Origin: Chloracidobacterium sp.
GTDB taxonomy: Bacteria > Acidobacteriota > Blastocatellia > Chloracidobacteriales > Chloracidobacteriaceae
DNA: 64,000 bases
Reading direction: 5' to 3'
NCBI GenBank assembly: GCA_025057975.1
Contig: JANWUV010000002.1
Coordinates: 62,001-126,000, forward strand
The position numbers and the translations under genes were made by a program. Shown here piece by piece: positions 62,129 to 64,000 of this stretch (positions within the stretch are counted from its first letter, which is position 1; every line of letters starts with the position of its first letter). The notes under the pieces were generated by a model, which had not been told where the DNA came from, made no database searches, and worked only from the letters and a program-made list of their open reading frames with translations.

Positions 62129-63480
62129 TGAATGCGTCAAACGCCTTAGTGTGTACGGTCGGCACCGGCGACAAAAACAGGATTGAAGAAACTTTGCTCA
62201 ATCCACTCAAGCAGTCGCTGCGCACAGGGCAGTGGGAAACCATCGTTCTGTTGCCTTCACAGGGGACGAAGGTCTACGCAGAACGGTTGTGCGAAGAAGA
62301 GCAACCGGCAATGCCGGGCTGTTCCATTGAGATTCGGCCGTTGCCCGCCGCCGGGGAAGAAGATGACGCCGACGCTTGCTTTGCGCATTTCGACAGCGTA
62401 CTGGCGTCGCTGATCCAAGCAGGCGTACAACCAAGGAATATCACGGCTGATTTTACGCGCGGCACAAAGGCGATGAGCGCGGCGCTGGTCTTAGCGGCGG
62501 TACGCCACGGGCTGCCGGTCGTGCGCTACCTTTCCGGCGCGCAACGCGATGAGCGCGGTATGGTCGTCGCCGGCAGCGAAAAGGTTTTGGAAATTCAGAC
62601 GATTGTTGTAACCGCGCAGCGGCGGCTTGACGATGCAGTCCGGTTCTTCCGGCAGGGTGACTTCCCAGCGGCGGCGGATACGGTGCGCCCATCTGTGACC
62701 GAACAATGGCCGGAAACACTGCGGAATGAGGCGGAGCGATTGCGCACATGGGCGGATTTTTACGCCGCTTGGGACCGACTTGACTACAGGGAGGCGGCCC
62801 GGCTTGCCGACCAATTTCACGCTGTCGGCGCGGATCAGAACCTTCCTACCGACCTCAACAGCTACGCGCCGACGCCCAAAGTGATCGAATGGGTCAAATA
62901 CTTGGCGGCGGACCTTCCAGATGAGCTACAGGGAAAGGCGCGGTCGCTGCGGTCGCTGGTGATTGATCTGTTGGCCAACGGCGAACGGCGACTGGCGCAT
63001 CGGCAATATGAAGACGCCCTGATTCGCGCTTATCGCGTCCTGGAGTTGCTTGGGCAAGCGCGGCTTTTTGACAAAGGGTACGACTCGGCCGCGCTCCCCC
63101 CGGAGGATGAAAAAGTCAGGGATTTCCAAGATCATCTCACCAGAAAGAAAGACAGACCGCTTGAAGCAGATCAGCGAAGCGGAAAGCTCAAGGCGTCGCG
63201 TGAGCAAGTCGCTCGTTTTCTGAAGTTTCTCAACGATGACTTCGGCCAAAAGCTTATTGACACGGCCGAAGCCAAAGAAGGCGGGACAGCGAGCAAGCGG
63301 CGTAACCAGAGCGTCCTCATTCATGGCTTTGCCGTCGTATCCGACGCGGAAGGTCTTGCGAAGTTGTACCGGCAACTTGAAGCGCTTGTGCGAGAGGACG
63401 GCGGCGCGGAGGTTGACGACCGCCTCAAGACGGCGCGCTCGGTTCCCTACCCTTCGCCTGAGCTGCGCCAAAAAACCTAA
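62128..63480 (+). CDS. CARF-domain CRISPR ancillary protein (TIGR02710-type) with HEPN-like motif
   Basis: A 450-residue effector presumed to be activated by cyclic oligoadenylate made by Cmr2. The N-terminal CARF domain (about 1-165) has the nucleotide-binding loop CTVGTGDKNRIEETL and the conserved ADFTRGTKAMSAALVLAA helix, as in the TIGR02710/Cas_02710 family. The C-terminal half is helical; RNQSVLIHG gives Arg392 and His399, an R-x6-H pattern close to the R-x4-6-H ribonuclease signature of HEPN domains in Csm6 and Csx1. The ATG shares one base with the fusion gene's stop (TGATG). It is the last gene of the operon and converges with the next gene, overlapping it by 3 bp. Confidence 0.85.
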   Translation: MNASNALVCTVGTGDKNRIEETLLNPLKQSLRTGQWETIVLLPSQGTKVYAERLCEEEQPAMPGCSIEIRPLPAAGEEDDADACFAHFDSVLASLIQAGVQPRNITADFTRGTKAMSAALVLAAVRHGLPVVRYLSGAQRDERGMVVAGSEKVLEIQTIVVTAQRRLDDAVRFFRQGDFPAAADTVRPSVTEQWPETLRNEAERLRTWADFYAAWDRLDYREAARLADQFHAVGADQNLPTDLNSYAPTPKVIEWVKYLAADLPDELQGKARSLRSLVIDLLANGERRLAHRQYEDALIRAYRVLELLGQARLFDKGYDSAALPPEDEKVRDFQDHLTRKKDRPLEADQRSGKLKASREQVARFLKFLNDDFGQKLIDTAEAKEGGTASKRRNQSVLIHGFAVVSDAEGLAKLYRQLEALVREDGGAEVDDRLKTARSVPYPSPELRQKT

Positions 63481-64000
63481 CCGGCGCGCGACATCCGCCG
63501 CTGGTGATACGCCAAGAACGCTTCGGCTTCGGCGCGGCCCATGTAGCGTTCCAGCGTCCGCCGGTCGCTGTCGAGCAAATCCACCATAATCAAACCGTCC
63601 AGCGCGTCCCCGAAGTCAGGATCTATGTTGAAGGCTAACACCTTGCCGCCCAGCTTGAGGTACTGCCGCAACAAGACCGGAACGCCCTTGGCGTCCGGCT
63701 CAATGTCGGCGACAAAGGCTGAAACTTCCTCGATGTCCGCCGCCGGAATACTCGGCGACTTCAACCCCAACAGCGTCTGCGCAATCGCCGCCGTCCGCGA
63801 TTCAAACGGCATACGCGGACGCACCAGCCGCGCCAGTTGCGGCTGAAAGTTGTTGGCCTTGAGAAACTCAACCATCAACCGCCGCGACGCCGTACGGTAC
63901 TCATTCGTAATGCTCACCGGGCCGAACAAAACGCGGTAGCGCGGATGCTGCGCAATGTAGCGCCCAATCCCCTTCCAAAGCAGCATCAACGGCGCGTAGC
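63477..64000 (-). CDS. GNAT/hemolysin-family acyltransferase, C-terminal part
   Basis: The gene enters from the right edge, so only the last 174 codons are visible and the start lies outside. The segment YAPLMLLWKGIGRYIAQHP then LFGPVSITNEYRTASRRLMVEFL is characteristic of the OlsB-like and 'hemolysin' N-acyltransferases that load acyl chains from acyl-ACP, sometimes found fused to or next to PlsC acyltransferases. ADIEPDAKGVPVLLRQYLKLGGKVLAFNIDPDFGDALDGLI is also typical of the C-terminal half of this family. Stop at 63477-63479. A role in ornithine-type or related lipid synthesis is likely by family only. Confidence 0.78.
   Translation of the reverse strand, partial: YAPLMLLWKGIGRYIAQHPRYRVLFGPVSITNEYRTASRRLMVEFLKANNFQPQLARLVRPRMPFESRTAAIAQTLLGLKSPSIPAADIEEVSAFVADIEPDAKGVPVLLRQYLKLGGKVLAFNIDPDFGDALDGLIMVDLLDSDRRTLERYMGRAEAEAFLAYHQRRMSRAG

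Noticed and set aside
1-64000. tRNA, rRNA or tmRNA genes
   Set aside because: No T-loop-like GGTTCGAATCC motif with matching acceptor stem or rRNA stretch was noticed by eye; a covariance-model scan would settle this.

Overview
The window is GC-rich, gene-dense bacterial DNA with short intergenic gaps and frequent ATGA-type stop/start overlaps. The gene content (a cytochrome b C-terminal region fused to cytochrome c, a Wzz/BY-kinase, a heteromeric amino-acid biosynthesis set, a homodimeric pyruvate dehydrogenase E1, SBBP and formylglycine-fold proteins) suggests a Gram-negative, respiring environmental bacterium. An acidobacterial (Chloracidobacterium-like) origin is my inference; no rRNA or other taxonomic marker is present to prove it. 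I saw no tRNA, rRNA or CRISPR array.

Region 1 (1-21046) is mostly housekeeping: the end of a cytochrome b/c gene, phenylalanine hydroxylase, serA, smpB, an exopolysaccharide tyrosine kinase, a bcp peroxiredoxin, an FHA-PrsW fusion, an SDR, trpC, a Xaa-Pro aminopeptidase, an M1-type peptidase, a CpdA-like phosphodiesterase, an ArsR/histidine-rich-protein metal pair with a candidate operator, a degenerate TrpE-like protein and a HisIE fusion. A decayed beta-carbonic anhydrase tail lies between the PrsW and SDR genes.

Region 2 (21338-29623) is a compact lasso-peptide locus on the minus strand in the order RRE protein (B1), leader protease (B2), cyclase (C), precursor (A), HPr-kinase-like protein. 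The 62-residue precursor predicts a core starting at Ala with Asp9 as ring acceptor, five arginines and one serine. On the other side of a secreted SBBP-repeat gene, in the opposite orientation, is a PRMT-like arginine methyltransferase with a PqqD/RRE-like C-terminus, which could be an unlinked tailoring enzyme.

Region 3 (29624-34599) is accessory: a palindromic element, a formylglycine-fold protein gene whose 5' end is duplicated about 2.4 kb away, and between the two copies a low-GC orphan gene of 594 residues. Region 4 (34700-48461) holds aceE, a second formylglycine-fold protein, a GAF-histidine kinase-receiver hybrid overlapping a convergent methyltransferase by 156 bp, a four-gene minus-strand run (O-methyltransferase, nucleophile-less alpha/beta hydrolase, Gfo/Idh/MocA oxidoreductase, methyltransferase), a zinc dehydrogenase, a ClpA-like ATPase and a decayed Uma2-type gene.

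Region 5 (48462-54336) is divergent histidine catabolism: hutU-cobU leftwards and hutI-hutG-hutF rightwards (the formylglutamate route; no hutH here). Region 6 (54564-63480) is a tightly overlapped type III-B CRISPR operon: cmr2, cmr3, cmr4, cmr5, a cmr6-cmr1 fusion with an extra C-terminal domain, and a CARF-HEPN effector. It lacks cas1, cas2, cas6 and any array in the window. The window closes with the C-terminal part of an acyltransferase-like gene.
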